NCBI GenBank assembly: GCA_022376515.1
Contig: WTXI01000550.1
Location: forward strand, 1-16,735
Length of the DNA stretch: 16,735 bases
DNA from: Lactifluus volemus
Lineage: Eukaryota; Basidiomycota; Agaricomycetes; Russulales; Russulaceae
Direction of reading: 5' to 3'
The notes beneath the pieces are model-generated. The model was given only the letters and a program-made list of their open reading frames with translations. It did not search any database and was not told the DNA's origin. Positions 6,795 through 15,965 of this stretch are shown piece by piece. Each line of letters starts with the position of its first letter. Position 1 is the stretch's first letter. The position numbers and the translations under genes are program-made.

Positions 6795-8366
6795 ATGTCT
6801 TCCACCTCCTCCCAGACCACTTCCCCGACGACCATCAATACCCCTCTCCCTCTCTCTCCACCCCCCGACTTTAGCGTAGACCTTGAGGTCACGGAAGGAG
6901 GGACCCTCGAGCCGATTCATCGCCAAAGGATGCTGGTGGCAGCATTCAACGCTACCGACGAACCAAACTACAATAGATACATCATGATGGCCTACCAAGC
7001 CGCAATCATTGGTGCCACTCGAGACTTCCACAGACTTCCTACACGATCAGCAATGAGGATCACCGGTCACCTACCCTACCCGCTGCCCGACCAAGACACA
7101 GTTACCCACTTTTGATGGGCAGTGGAACATGCCATGGACGTATTAAAAGCCGCGAATATGTGGAACTTCCCTCTCCAGGAAGCACTACAACGTCTTGGCA
7201 GCACGGATCCTCGATACAGCCTCGGATCCACTAGGATCCCATCACCTCCCCCACTCATGCTTCGTCCACGAACGGATGTTTCGGAAGAAACCATGCGACG
7301 TTTAGGCCGGGTATTGACAAGCCCAGCACCATCCTATCACTCCGACCTCCCTCCAGTTCCACCCTCTCCTTCTTACCACATCGCAACTCCACCCGGAAAT
7401 ACCCCTGACCTACCCCCGACTACCCCCAATGAGCCCATCTCTCCATTCGACGAAGCGGTGGAGACTCTCATCTCCCATGACGTTGCAATGGCCCTCGAGG
7501 AAGCCGAAAGGGAACAGCGCGAAATGATGCGGACTCCTACTCCCAATGGACCTCAACCGGATGTCCACCCCGGGGTAGGATGGATTCCCAACGAAATCCT
7601 CCCTGACTGGAAGTTACCCAATGTTCCAGATGGCAATGGAATGTCCACAGCCAGCTTCGTTCTCATTGACATGACGGACGACGACGGACCCTCAGTCCTA
7701 GGCACCCAGGGAAAGAACTGCCCTATGAGCTGCCGTCCATTACGAGCAAAACAAGCCCAATTTCCCCAACGCCCCTACAACCGCAAGCAATGATTCTTGT
7801 TTGCGGAAGATGAGAAACACACACCCCTGGTTGATGCAACCCTAGAAGACCTTGACGACCCGACCCTGAAAGCCGAGGTCATACGTCATCGCCTGTTTGT
7901 CAGCAAAATGAGGAGGACGGCCCGCCATATGGCCCATCTACGTCGCAAGTTCTTGGCATATCAGGAAGAAGCGTGGGCCACCTATGAACACCTCACTAAC
8001 GCTAATGCCACATTCGTATCACGCATATGATCACATGACATAGGAGGAGGTTTTGGGAGCGGAGCTCACCTTCCCTATAGAGTCGGCATGAGGAATGGAC
8101 GTCCTGGAAGACCCATGGATGGAGAACTCACCTGCGCAAAAACTTCTGCAAGTGGTGCAGATGCGAAGGATCACAATACCAGGTTCTGCCATTTCTTATG
8201 AATGTCAGTACTGTAATCAAGCGGACACGTCAAGGACAAGTGCAAGACCCACACAATAATGCCACCACGGACTCACGTGCAAGTCTCCATTGACCATTGC
8301 AACCTGAGAAGACACGCTGCCCTACACACACCCAACGCCCCTCCAGACGGGCGACTACTTCACTAG
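6795..8366 (+). pseudogene. Third ORF of the element, novel protein ending in two CCHC knuckles, broken
   Basis: Downstream of pol on the same strand, starting at ATG 6795. One frame is open 6795-8366 except for TGA codons at 7113, 7791 and 8028 and small indels after about 8050. The N-terminus is Ser/Thr/Pro-rich. Residues about 35-150 look folded and partly helical. The middle is Pro-rich with short P-S-Y-H repeats near residues 175-195. A charged helical segment at 7797-8027 follows, rich in Arg, Leu and Glu. Two zinc-knuckle sequences lie at 8147-8243. The TAG at 8364-8366 is 12 bp before the polypurine tract. I do not recognise the body of the protein. The knuckles suggest an RNA-binding or accessory Gag-like role, which is inference. 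Confidence 0.7.
8147..8243 (+). other. Two tandem CCHC zinc-knuckle sequences, each with a one-base indel
   Basis: Knuckle 1: Cys codons at 8147 and 8156, His at 8172, Cys at 8187, the C-x2-C-x4-H-x4-C pattern with one extra base at about 8171. Knuckle 2: Cys at 8203 and 8212, His at 8226, Cys at 8241, the same pattern with one base missing at about 8224. Both spacings are exact once a single base is allowed for, so chance is unlikely. Confidence 0.65.
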
Positions 8367-8377
8367 GTCTTTGGATG

Positions 8378-8392
8378 TTAATAAGGGGGTAA
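8378..8392 (+). promoter_or_regulatory. 3' polypurine tract
   Basis: TTAATAAGGGGGTAA abuts the TG of the right LTR at 8393, the position where plus-strand DNA synthesis is primed in LTR retrotransposons. Confidence 0.8.
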
Positions 8393-8868
8393 TGTCACAG
8401 TAAACGTGACGTGACAGTCACAGGTGACCCTGACTCATCATTTTCCTTCTCTTACTCATTGATACATCAGACAATTCTCTCATCTTCCATCGTTTCTGTA
8501 ACATTCCAGTCTGTTCTATATGCTTCTATGCATTTACAGGTACACCCCTGAACATTCTAGCATGATCTGTTCCAGTATATATATCCCTTGTACTCTGAGA
8601 CGGCCTTAAGCTCGTTCTCCTGTAGAACTCAGGTAGTCGATACAGCGAGCAATACAAGTGGCTGAGGCCTTCCTTTCCCTTCCCTTCTAAAAGACTGCTT
8701 CCTCTTTGAGTGAAGCCTCTGAAGACTTGTGTGGATCACGCCACAGCCAAGTCTTCTACCTGACCTTTGACTAGGCCTTTACGTCTTAGTCCTTGCGGCC
8801 GCTTCGTCGTTCCGCTTAGTCAGCACGACTCAGACCCGAAACCACGCCACGGTGACCTGACCGTGACA
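8393..8868 (+). repeat. Right LTR (476 bp)
   Basis: It starts TGTCACAGT and ends ACCGTGACA, and aligns end to end with the left LTR. By eye about 10% of positions differ, mostly C/T and G/A changes; around ten are CG in one LTR and TG or CA in the other. A TATA-like run is at 8576-8584. Confidence 0.95.
8576..8584 (+). promoter_or_regulatory. TATA-like box of the right LTR
   Basis: TATATATAT, the counterpart of 1448-1456. It could drive outward transcription into the flanking DNA. Confidence 0.45.
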
Positions 8869-8873
8869 TCGGT
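8869..8873 (+). repeat. Target-site duplication, right copy (TCGGT)
   Basis: Identical to 1256-1260. Confidence 0.93.
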
Positions 8874-9093
8874 AGTGGCATCTAGTTCATCATCTCCTCT
8901 GTGACTTCTAGCTCGGTGAATTGTTTCTATCAAAATTTCCATTTCAAGATACTGATGCCCCAAGCAACAGGTTTCATCTGCTTCGGCTACATCCAGCGTT
9001 AGCTTAGTTAGTTCAAGTAGCTCAACCACTACCACTTCTAGCACCACTTTATCCAGTTCTTCCCTCCTTCCCTCTTCTACGTTGAAAGCCTAG
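8874..9093 (+). pseudogene. 3' part of the split Ser/Thr-rich frame, with a likely intron
   Basis: The sequence directly after the target duplication is Ser-rich in two adjacent frames. One frame, about 8893-8915, joins in phase across a candidate 55-nt intron at 8916-8970 (GTGAAT donor, CTGAT branch-like site at 8952, CAACAG acceptor) to a Ser/Thr tract that ends at the TAG at 9091-9093. Removing the intron gives one continuous Ser/Thr-rich run. The frame coming from 1130-1260 is one base out of register with it, so a small indel or another splice is needed. I infer one gene interrupted by the retrotransposon; function unknown. Confidence 0.4.
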
Positions 9094-9098
9094 TCCCA

Positions 9099-9319
9099 TC
9101 ACCGCAGAATGGTGCACAAGTCACACAAATGCCCGACGCCACGATTATTGGAGTTTTCGTAGACACTCCTTCGATCTGTGGTAGAGCAAGTGCATCTCGT
9201 AGCTCTTGAGGACGACTGAACCATTTGCGTCAGCCGGGCAGCGGCAGCAGCAGCCACTGCATGCTGAGCGTCTCTGCTGCCACCAGCATCTTCCGCTGCG
9301 TCCACAGCGTTGGCCAATA
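9099..9319 (-). pseudogene. Ala-rich frame, possible C-terminal part of the minus-strand gene next to it
   Basis: An open minus-strand frame whose product begins with an Ala/Asp-rich helix-like segment and a run of six alanines (GCT/GCC codons), then becomes Ser/Arg/Cys-rich. It sits directly downstream of the acidic gene that stops at 9320-9322 and is one base out of frame with it, so the two may be one protein broken by a single-base change near 9323. No domain recognised. Confidence 0.3.
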
Positions 9320-9768
9320 CTAACTGAACGCCTCGGGTGCATAACCCAGAATCTCGCCATGCGGACCAATCTCTTCGGGTGGTATAGCCAGCGGTGACAC
9401 GAACGCCTGCACGTCAGGCGCCCATATGATATCATCGTCTCCTGGCACCTGTAAGTGCACATGTCCGTGACATTACCGTGTGGATGCGGATTGCGGATGT
9501 AGTTCCTCCACGCTCCCATCTTCTCATCCTCAGCCTCGCTCTCACTTATGAGCTCGTCCCATGTCGCGCCAACGTCGTCCCACTCATCCACCGGCGCTGC
9601 CTCGCACTGTATGAGTCCCATCTCCAGTGGTGGTGCTGGGTCATCCCAAAGCCTGTCCCAATGAATGCTTGCAAAAAAAGGGTCACGTGCACCGCCTCCA
9701 TTGAAAATGCGCTGTCGGAAGGACCTGCACCCAGTCACTCGAGTGGATCTCGCACCTGGATAGACCAT
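9320..9768 (-). pseudogene. Unrecognised acidic protein gene, possibly with a very short intron
   Basis: From the ATG at 9766-9768 the minus strand encodes a Trp/Asp/Glu-rich protein (H-W-D-R-L-W-D-D-P-A-P-P near residues 35-50, then a run of acidic residues near 70-85). After about 9477 coding character passes to another frame, with D-D-D-I-I-W-A-P and I-P-P-E-E-I-G, ending at the TAG at 9320-9322. Removing 9442-9476 as a 35-nt GTAATG..CCAG intron joins the two halves in frame. That is shorter than usual fungal introns, so a frameshift is equally possible. No domain recognised and no function assigned. Confidence 0.45.
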
Positions 9769-9973
9769 GAGATGTGAGTGAGAATCTTTAACGATGAAGA
9801 TCAGGGTGTGTGTGACTGCAGTAGTTGGTTTGCAGACACGGTGAGCATCAAGGACAACTTGGATTGCATGATGTGTGGTCGGACCAATTAGGATTGAGGG
9901 TAGAATAGAGCTGTAACTGTAAATATAAATGGAGATAATTCAATTTGTTCTGATTTATTGTGTGCATGTGCAT

Positions 9974-10520
9974 GGGAACCTGGCAACTACTGCAATGATA
10001 GCAGTAAAATTTCCCACAACACTCACTACACATGCACCTGCATGGGGAACCTGGCAACTGCTACAAACATTAGTGGTGAAATTTCCCACAATTCTCAACA
10101 CAACACACAATGGGGAACCTGGCAACTGCCGCAACAATAGCAAGAATTTTCCCACAATACCCACCACAACCCACATGCGCAACTTACGGCAAACAGCCGC
10201 AACATTAGTGCTGTGAATTTTCCCACAATCTCAACACAATGCGTGCATATTCAAACAAACTCACATGCTCTCGGAAATAGCCACAATGATAGCAATGACA
10301 ATTCCCACGCTTGACTCACCAAAACGCGGCCTCAAATAAAAACTCACACGCTCTCGGAAATAGCCGCAACGATAGCGATGAATTTCCCACAATCTCAACA
10401 CAACGCGTGTGCATATTCAAATAAGGAAACTGTATCATCACATATAATCACGTAAAGCAGCGGCAAGCTCCATATAGGATGCCAAGATGCAGCAACAATA
10501 TCGATGAATATTCCCACGGG
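9974..10520. repeat. Degenerate minisatellite with a TTCCCACAA core
   Basis: Six to seven diverged units of about 66-82 bp. TTCCCAC occurs at 10011, 10083, 10149, 10220, 10302, 10384 and 10511, and the first four and the sixth extend to TTCCCACAA. Units 1-3 start with GGGAACCTGGCAACT (9974, 10045, 10113). Units 5-6 share GCTCTCGGAAATAGCC at about 10267 and 10350. A run of nine G at 10518-10526 closes the array. No spacer/repeat regularity of a CRISPR is present. Confidence 0.8.
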
Positions 10521-10526
10521 GGGGGG

Positions 10527-11538
10527 CAAATTTCTGCGAGAAAATCAGCATAAAACCTCGTTCTCTAAAGAGAACTCGGAACCCGAACCTCCCTCAACAA
10601 GGGCAACGAGCACCGCCACCGCCTATACTGGCGGTGCGGTACCACTCAATCTCCGCGGGATTGCAAGATACGTCCAGACGGCATAGATAAGTGGTTACAC
10701 GGATTTTTTATCATGGAGCTTAGAAAGATGGGCACAAATATTGGAAGACAGGTGAGCTCAAAGTATGGAAATTCAAAAAAGAAAAAGATGACTGATGCAT
10801 GTATAGATGTTTTTTATGACATCAATTTGATACCCTTCTTGCGCTCCAGCTCCATGCTATTCATATTTGCGTCGATACCATACTTTCCTCTTACTTGCAT
10901 CATGCATACAAAGATCGGTGGATGGAGAAAACGCCAATCTCGTGATAATCACGTATTCTGCCAGTGTGGTATCAAACGCGTTCGGTAAATGTCGTTTATT
11001 TATATATGTGGGCAGACGCGTCGATGTTGCGGCGTTGTTAGTACTTTGACTGGTGACGATGGGCCCCGTTGGGGAGAGTTAGAGATGCCAAATTTATTAG
11101 TCAGCACATCACGGGTTCACACGTTCACAAGCTGTCAACAAGTCGACCAAGTCGACCAATGAAAAGGAATCACAGTAAACGTAATGATGGCTCAAGAAGT
11201 ACGCATTGTTTTGGAAGCCGCAGAGGGAAGGGAGATAGAAATTAGAGAAACTGAGGAAGGGCGTGCCATCATGCAACGAAATCGAAAGGGTGTATGATGG
11301 TCATTAACTTTGCATCTTCGGCAAACGCGCACCAGAATACGCCAAAGATACGGCAAGTACCCATACGGACCCCTGTGCAAGGTATAGACCCATGTTGATT
11401 AAGATAAACAAGTTGGGCTACTCAGTGTTGCGATATCATCAATGAAATAAATCCTGGCGGTTGACATGAACAGAAGAGTCGGTGTGAATGTGAGCTCGAG
11501 TGAAATATGGGTGGTTGTATCGAGACGTACTTCAATTT
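10527..11538. other. Intergenic stretch with no convincing gene
   Basis: Only short unsupported frames are present, including one of 91 codons at 10713-10988 (+) with a Lys-rich run and no domain, and a 37-codon Glu/Arg-rich one at 11184-11297 (+). An 8-bp hairpin (10610-10617 with 10630-10637) is visible. The last 50-60 bp (from about 11465) resemble the sequence just beyond the second F-box copy, so they belong to the duplicated block. Confidence 0.5.
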
Positions 11539-13117
11539 TCAAAACCAGTGCTGTAGCGCCCACACGTACTTAGGCATATCGATCTCGAGCACCGAGCGAT
11601 CCACAATGCGGAGGGTCACAGGATGGCCTGCACCTGTCTTCCATTGAGAAATGTGATAAGTGCGTCCCGAGCATCGCTTCCTCCAGTATACCCAACCTCC
11701 TCAAGGTTTGGAAGGAACCCAGTGTGGCTCTCCATCTTCAGATGGTAAGGACCAGAAGATTTTGCTGACGAGATCATCTTGGACATGAATAGTCTTCGCG
11801 TTGGTGAATGGCCTAAGAAGTTCACGCCACCAACTTCGGTCGACATTGTTGTGCGATTCTGATGATTGATTGTGCTCATGGTAGCTGAGTGTGACTTTCT
11901 CGACAACGAGAGTACGGGTGAAAGGTACCAAATAATTGCGCCGCAGTCGTAACCTGCCAGTCGAGATTTCCGCACCAGATCTGCAACAACACCTTCCGAC
12001 TCGGAGGGACCGCATGTAAGGTAAGGGCAAAGGCACCGAAAGTTACCTGAACAGCGGTAAATCCCAGGTTCTCTGATGTTTGTATGAACTGCAAGAGGCG
12101 GGGAAAAGTAAAGCGGGGCTGGTGATTAAGATAGACTTGAAGTTGGTTGAGGAAAGGGGCGCTGATCCGAGCAACAAGACCTTCCAAATATGTCGCCGTA
12201 CCTTTGAATAGAAAGAAGCGTAGGTTAGGAAGTACGATCATATCCGGGGTCTGGTGCAACTGCCTTTCAACATCGCGGTTGGGAGGAGGGAAACGAAATC
12301 CAATGGACAGTCTCTCCAGCTGGCCATAAGCGAAAGCTGGGTAAGTATATAACTTGGAGGGAAATAGGCCGATGCCGGGATACCGAGAAGCTCGAGAGTG
12401 ACGAGTCCCGCGGCAGTTGTGAGTAAGGTGATCCAATTGGAAGGAAAGCCATCGACAGTACGAGATGGCGTAGATTGGGGGCTTGAAACGTTACAGGAAG
12501 GTCACTTCGGTCCAAGAATGGATATACATGCGCTCCAGAACGGGGAATTGATCATCCATAACTGTGAGGAACTTCCCCGCATTTGGGAAATTCCAAAGGT
12601 CAATGCGACGAACGCGATCGCGGTGTGAGTGCGAGCAATATACCCGATTCATCTTCTTCTGTGATCGTCCGGCGCAAATCCGTAGAGTGATAATGGATGG
12701 TGAGTGGTAGGGGTGGCGAATGTGCGAGCATGTCCGCTACAGGCACACCATTGGTGCAGTAGAGATGAAGGGCGAGCCGAGATGGTGATTCAAGAATAAT
12801 ATTTCGCCACAGTCGACAAACATGCGCTAGTTTGTACCACCAACGTTCGTGTTGCGATTTACGTCTCAACAGGCCCTTCTCAGCTTCCAGTTCTGCCAGC
12901 CGATAGAGATGAAATATATTGAGAAGCACGTCGTCGTTGAGGATATGGATAGGTGTGTGGCGTGTGCTTCTGTTTAGCCCTATTGATTCTCAAGGATGTG
13001 AACAGATCAGAGACCACAACTTCAAGTTGAAGGATTTGGAACTCACGACGTTTGTCGGCAGCCCGCGAGCCTTCTAATGAGGGAAGGACAACTTATTGTA
13101 GAGAAGCAACCAGGCAT
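11539..13117 (-). pseudogene. F-box protein, agaric F-box/leucine-rich family, frameshifted copy A
   Basis: The start is the ATG at 13115-13117. Exon 1 (13047-13117) ends in phase 2; intron 12970-13046; the long second exon runs to the TGA at 11539-11541. The F-box follows the intron (L-N-D-D-V-L-L-N-I-F, then W-W-Y-K-L-A-H-V-C-R-x-W-R). Next come family motifs P-V-A-D-M-L-A-H-S-P-P-L-P-L, E-D-E-x-G-I-L-L-A-L, F-P-V-L-E-R, T-F-Q-A-P-N-L-R-H-L and N-R-D-V-E-R-Q-L, and a C-terminal D-A-R-D-A-L. F-box proteins link substrates to SCF ubiquitin ligases. About eight one-base breaks are seen against copy B (near 12625, 12500, 12427, 12323, 11925, 11908, 11714, 11630), mostly losses in short homopolymers. 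Confidence 0.85.
12970..13046 (-). other. Intron of F-box copy A (77 nt)
   Basis: Donor GTGAGT at 13046-13041, GGCTAAAC branch-like site, acceptor AACAG ending at 12970. Phase 2, at the same place as the intron in copy B: five codons before the conserved Pro codon that precedes the F-box. Confidence 0.7.
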
Positions 13118-14276
13118 TTTCAGAGACGTGGATGTGGTTGAAGAGCTCACGGTGTAGCAATGGCGATAGTGGGATGGACGATGCTCCGTCCTCGTCGCCA
13201 GTGGCGCTGTCTCAGGCGCTGGGTCAAGTCCAGAACGGGCATGTTCATATGCGTGCCACGTGCGCATCATGACACAGCGCGGAGGATGTACCTCAGGCTC
13301 ATCGTCTACAAACAGTTCAAGAAGTTACAAGAACTGCCCACTGACACTTTCGTGAACACATTCTACACAACAGGCCAAGAGCGCGTCTGCGCTGCGCTGG
13401 TGAGCATCCCACAAAGATGGACATACAGGACCTTCTACAGCAGATGGAAGTTTTTTGTCCGTGATGTCCGTTGTCTTCAAACGATGACCGGCAAAGCACA
13501 CGTGGCGATGACTCACTGACTCTTAGGAAGCTGGCGTGGCGAATCTGTTGCTCCCGTGTCGTCTCTGCCTTCCGCCTTGAGTACCACCTACAACAGCTCA
13601 AGTTCGGTCTTCCGACTCGGACGCATATACTGCACAAAACGCCACGAATCCAAATATGGACGTACACGGGTACTGGTGGCGATGACTGACTGATTCTTGG
13701 AGGTTGCATACATGCCGTTGCCGCGTGACCCCGCCTTGCTGCATCGCATCGTGCCGCCTCTCGGTACCGCCACAGAGATCACAACTATGCTTCTGTAAGC
13801 CACAATCGCACCGCTGATGCACGTGGGTCGAGGTTGCCGCATCCTTGTACTGAAGCACGAAGAGTATGCGTCAAACGTGAGTGTATGGTGCGATGGATGC
13901 GCGGGAGTGCTAAGGCGGGTGGAGATCTCAACATAGCGACGGAGAAGTAGGTCACGTGATTCAAGACTCGACAAGCGTAGGTATACTAGTAACCTAACTG
14001 GTAGCAGTCATAGTACATACATTACAGGGACATGCTATCTAACCTCAAGTTAAAGTTGGACAGTCCAAGGAATAAGGATAGTGTGTGGACACGAAACGTC
14101 GGATACAAGAACTAGGGTGATACTAAGTGTGTCATAACTATCTCCTTGATGCCGCGATTTAATTATGTGGTCATGACGAACAAGGCAGCTGGTATGAGAG
14201 TGAGCGCTAGTGAGATATGGACATTTATACTGAGACGCACTGCGTTCCACCACCTATTATCGCTGGAGCACTCACG
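13118..14276. other. Spacer between the two F-box copies, no firm gene
   Basis: Several overlapping frames up to 130 codons on both strands, none with a recognisable domain or splice support. A diverged direct repeat, GTGGCGATGACT[CG]ACTGA, is present at 13502 and 13677. The right end (about 14170-14245) matches the 3' flank of copy A at about 11465-11531, so the duplicated unit includes 3' flanking DNA. Confidence 0.45.
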
Positions 14277-15893
14277 CTAGTTCGAGTCATCGAGGAACAT
14301 TGCATGATCTACCTCACGCAGGCTCACGGGACGCCCTGCTACTCGTCGTGCATCGACGAACGCATTAAGTGCGTCCCGAGCATCGAGCCGTCCAGAATAT
14401 CCAACCTCTCAAGGTTCGGAAGGAGCTCCAGTGGCGGCTCGCCATCGTTAGTGGTAAAGAACGAAAGATTTTGCCAACGAGGTCATCTTGAACATGAATG
14501 GTCTCCGCGTTGGTGAATGGCCTAAGGAGTTCACGCCATTGTCTTCGGTCGACATCGTTGTGCCATTCTGATGATTGATCATGCTCCTCGTGAGCGAGTG
14601 TGACTTGCTCCACGACGGAGTATACAGGTGAAAGTGCACCGAGGACTTGCACCGCGGATGCTACCTGCCAGTCCAGGTGTCTGCACATGATATACAGCTG
14701 CAAGGGGGGTTATTCAGAGGCTCCGCCATCAAGGAGACGGCGAATGCGTAGAAAGTTATCTTGATAGCATTAAATCTGAGGTCCTCCGATGTTTGCATGA
14801 ACTGCAGGAGGCGTGGAGCAGTGAAGGAAAGCTGACTATAAAGATTGACACTAAGAATGCTGAGGGAAGGGGCGCTGATCCGTGCGACAAGACTCTCCAA
14901 ATATCTAGTCGTACCTTGGAATACAAACCGGCGTAGGTTGGGAAGTGTGACTTGGGTAATACTCGGAGTCTGGCGCAACTGCCTTTCAACGTCACGGTTG
15001 GGAAGAGGGGATTTAAATGCAATGGACAGCTCCTCCAGCTGGGCCATAAGCGAAAAGTCGGGTAAGTATATAACTTGGAGGGAAGTAGGCGGATGCCGGG
15101 ATACTGAGAAGATATAGAGTGACGAGGCTAGCAGTAGTTGTGAGTAAGGGTGACCGAATAGGAAGGGAAGCTGTCGACAGCAAGAGATGGCGTAGATTGG
15201 GGGCTTGAAACGTTACAGGAAGGACCATCTCAGCCCGAGAATGGATAACCATGCGTTCCAGAACTGGGAACTGATCCTCCATAACCATCAAAATGTTCCC
15301 TAAATTTGTGGGCAGCCATAGCCAAATGCGACGCGCGCGATCACGGTGCGAGAGGGCAAGGAGTATACCCGACTCATCTTCTGCTGTTATCTCTCCATTC
15401 AGGTCATAATAAATGGTGAGTGGCAGAGGTGGTGAATGTGCGAGCATGTCCGCTACAGGCACACCTTGGGTACAGAAGAGACTAAGGTCCAACTGGGATG
15501 GTGATTCAAGAATAATGTTTCGCCATTGTCGACAAACATGTGCCAATTTGTACCACCAACGTTGGCGGGACCAATTAATAGTCAATCCATCAATTTCGTG
15601 TTCATATTCATCCGGGTGTGCCAGTCGATAGTGTTCAAATACATGGAGAAGCACATCATGGTTGAGCGTATAGGTAGGTGAGTCCCAGTGTCGTCTGGGC
15701 TCTATTTGATATTCGAGTTGGTGAAAAGATCAGGGTCACAAAGTTTGGCGACTTACACTCGAGGAATTTGGACTAGCCCTCCTTTAGGGGAGAGAAGTGA
15801 TGGCAGGCATATAATCGGGGGTGCGGTTGAAGCATCGGTCCCGCGGCGGTGTCTTTGGGCGCTCCGCGCTAAGCGTTGAACCACTTTCTTCAT
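14277..15893 (-). pseudogene. F-box protein, agaric F-box/leucine-rich family, frameshifted copy B
   Basis: The most likely start is the ATG at 15891-15893; the frame is open further up to an ATG at 15965. Exon 1 ends at 15757 in phase 2; intron 15695-15756; exon 2 carries the F-box (L-N-H-D-V-L-L-H-V-F, W-W-Y-K-L-A-H-V-C-R-Q-W-R) and stays open to about 15057, further than in copy A. The same family motifs follow in the same order, ending D-A-R-D-A-L and the TAG at 14277-14279. Four breaks are seen: an extra T in a T run at 15053-15056, a base lost in a C run (G on +) at 14704-14709, a T run near 14466, and one near 14386. Its likely role matches copy A if ever intact. Confidence 0.85.
15695..15756 (-). 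other. Intron of F-box copy B (62 nt)
   Basis: Donor GTAAGT at 15756-15751, acceptor CCCAG ending at 15695. Using the nearer AATAG acceptor (ending 15702) would not keep the frame. Phase 2, same position as in copy A. Confidence 0.65.
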
Positions 15894-15965
15894 CACCGTC
15901 GTCGTCACCATCGTCGTGAGCCTCACCCCATTTTTCCACATCTTCACACATTTACCTACGTTCAT

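Larger units (their letters stand above)
1261..8868 (+). mobile_element. Ty3/gypsy chromovirus-type LTR retrotransposon, full-length but inactive
   Basis: A 7.6-kb element bounded by LTRs that begin TGTCAC and end GTGACA, with a perfect TCGGT target duplication. Its order is LTR, gag with a CCHC knuckle, protease (DTGA), reverse transcriptase (YMDD), RNase H, integrase (HHCC and DDE), GPF module, chromodomain, an extra third ORF, polypurine tract and LTR. RT before integrase plus the C-terminal chromodomain places it in the chromovirus group of Ty3/gypsy elements. The two LTRs differ at roughly one position in ten by eye, so the insertion is not recent. Seven in-frame TGA codons and at least five frame breaks in pol make it non-autonomous. 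No convincing tRNA primer-binding site follows the left LTR at 1743. Confidence 0.95.

Noticed and set aside
2083..8030. UGA recoded as a sense codon in the element
   Set aside because: The element's own gag frame ends in TGA, the pattern is explained by CGA to TGA change, and the frame breaks show the copy is decayed in any case.
9974..10520. CRISPR-like array
   Set aside because: Repeats and intervals both diverge, unit length varies and the genome is fungal; it is a degenerate minisatellite.
10610..10637. Hairpin GCACCGCC/GGCGGTGC as a terminator or RNA element
   Set aside because: Single 8-bp stem with a 12-nt loop and no adjacent gene; expected by chance in this much sequence.
10713..10988. 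91-codon ORF as a gene
   Set aside because: No motif, no splice context, no homologue I recognise, and a composition typical of AT-rich spacer.
11184..11297. 37-codon Glu/Arg-rich ORF as a small gene
   Set aside because: Composition is suggestive, but it is too short and has no supporting context; not listed as a gene.
13160..13709. Overlapping ORFs of 119 (+) and 130 (-) codons as genes
   Set aside because: They overlap each other on opposite strands, match no motif and lie in the spacer between the duplicated F-box copies.
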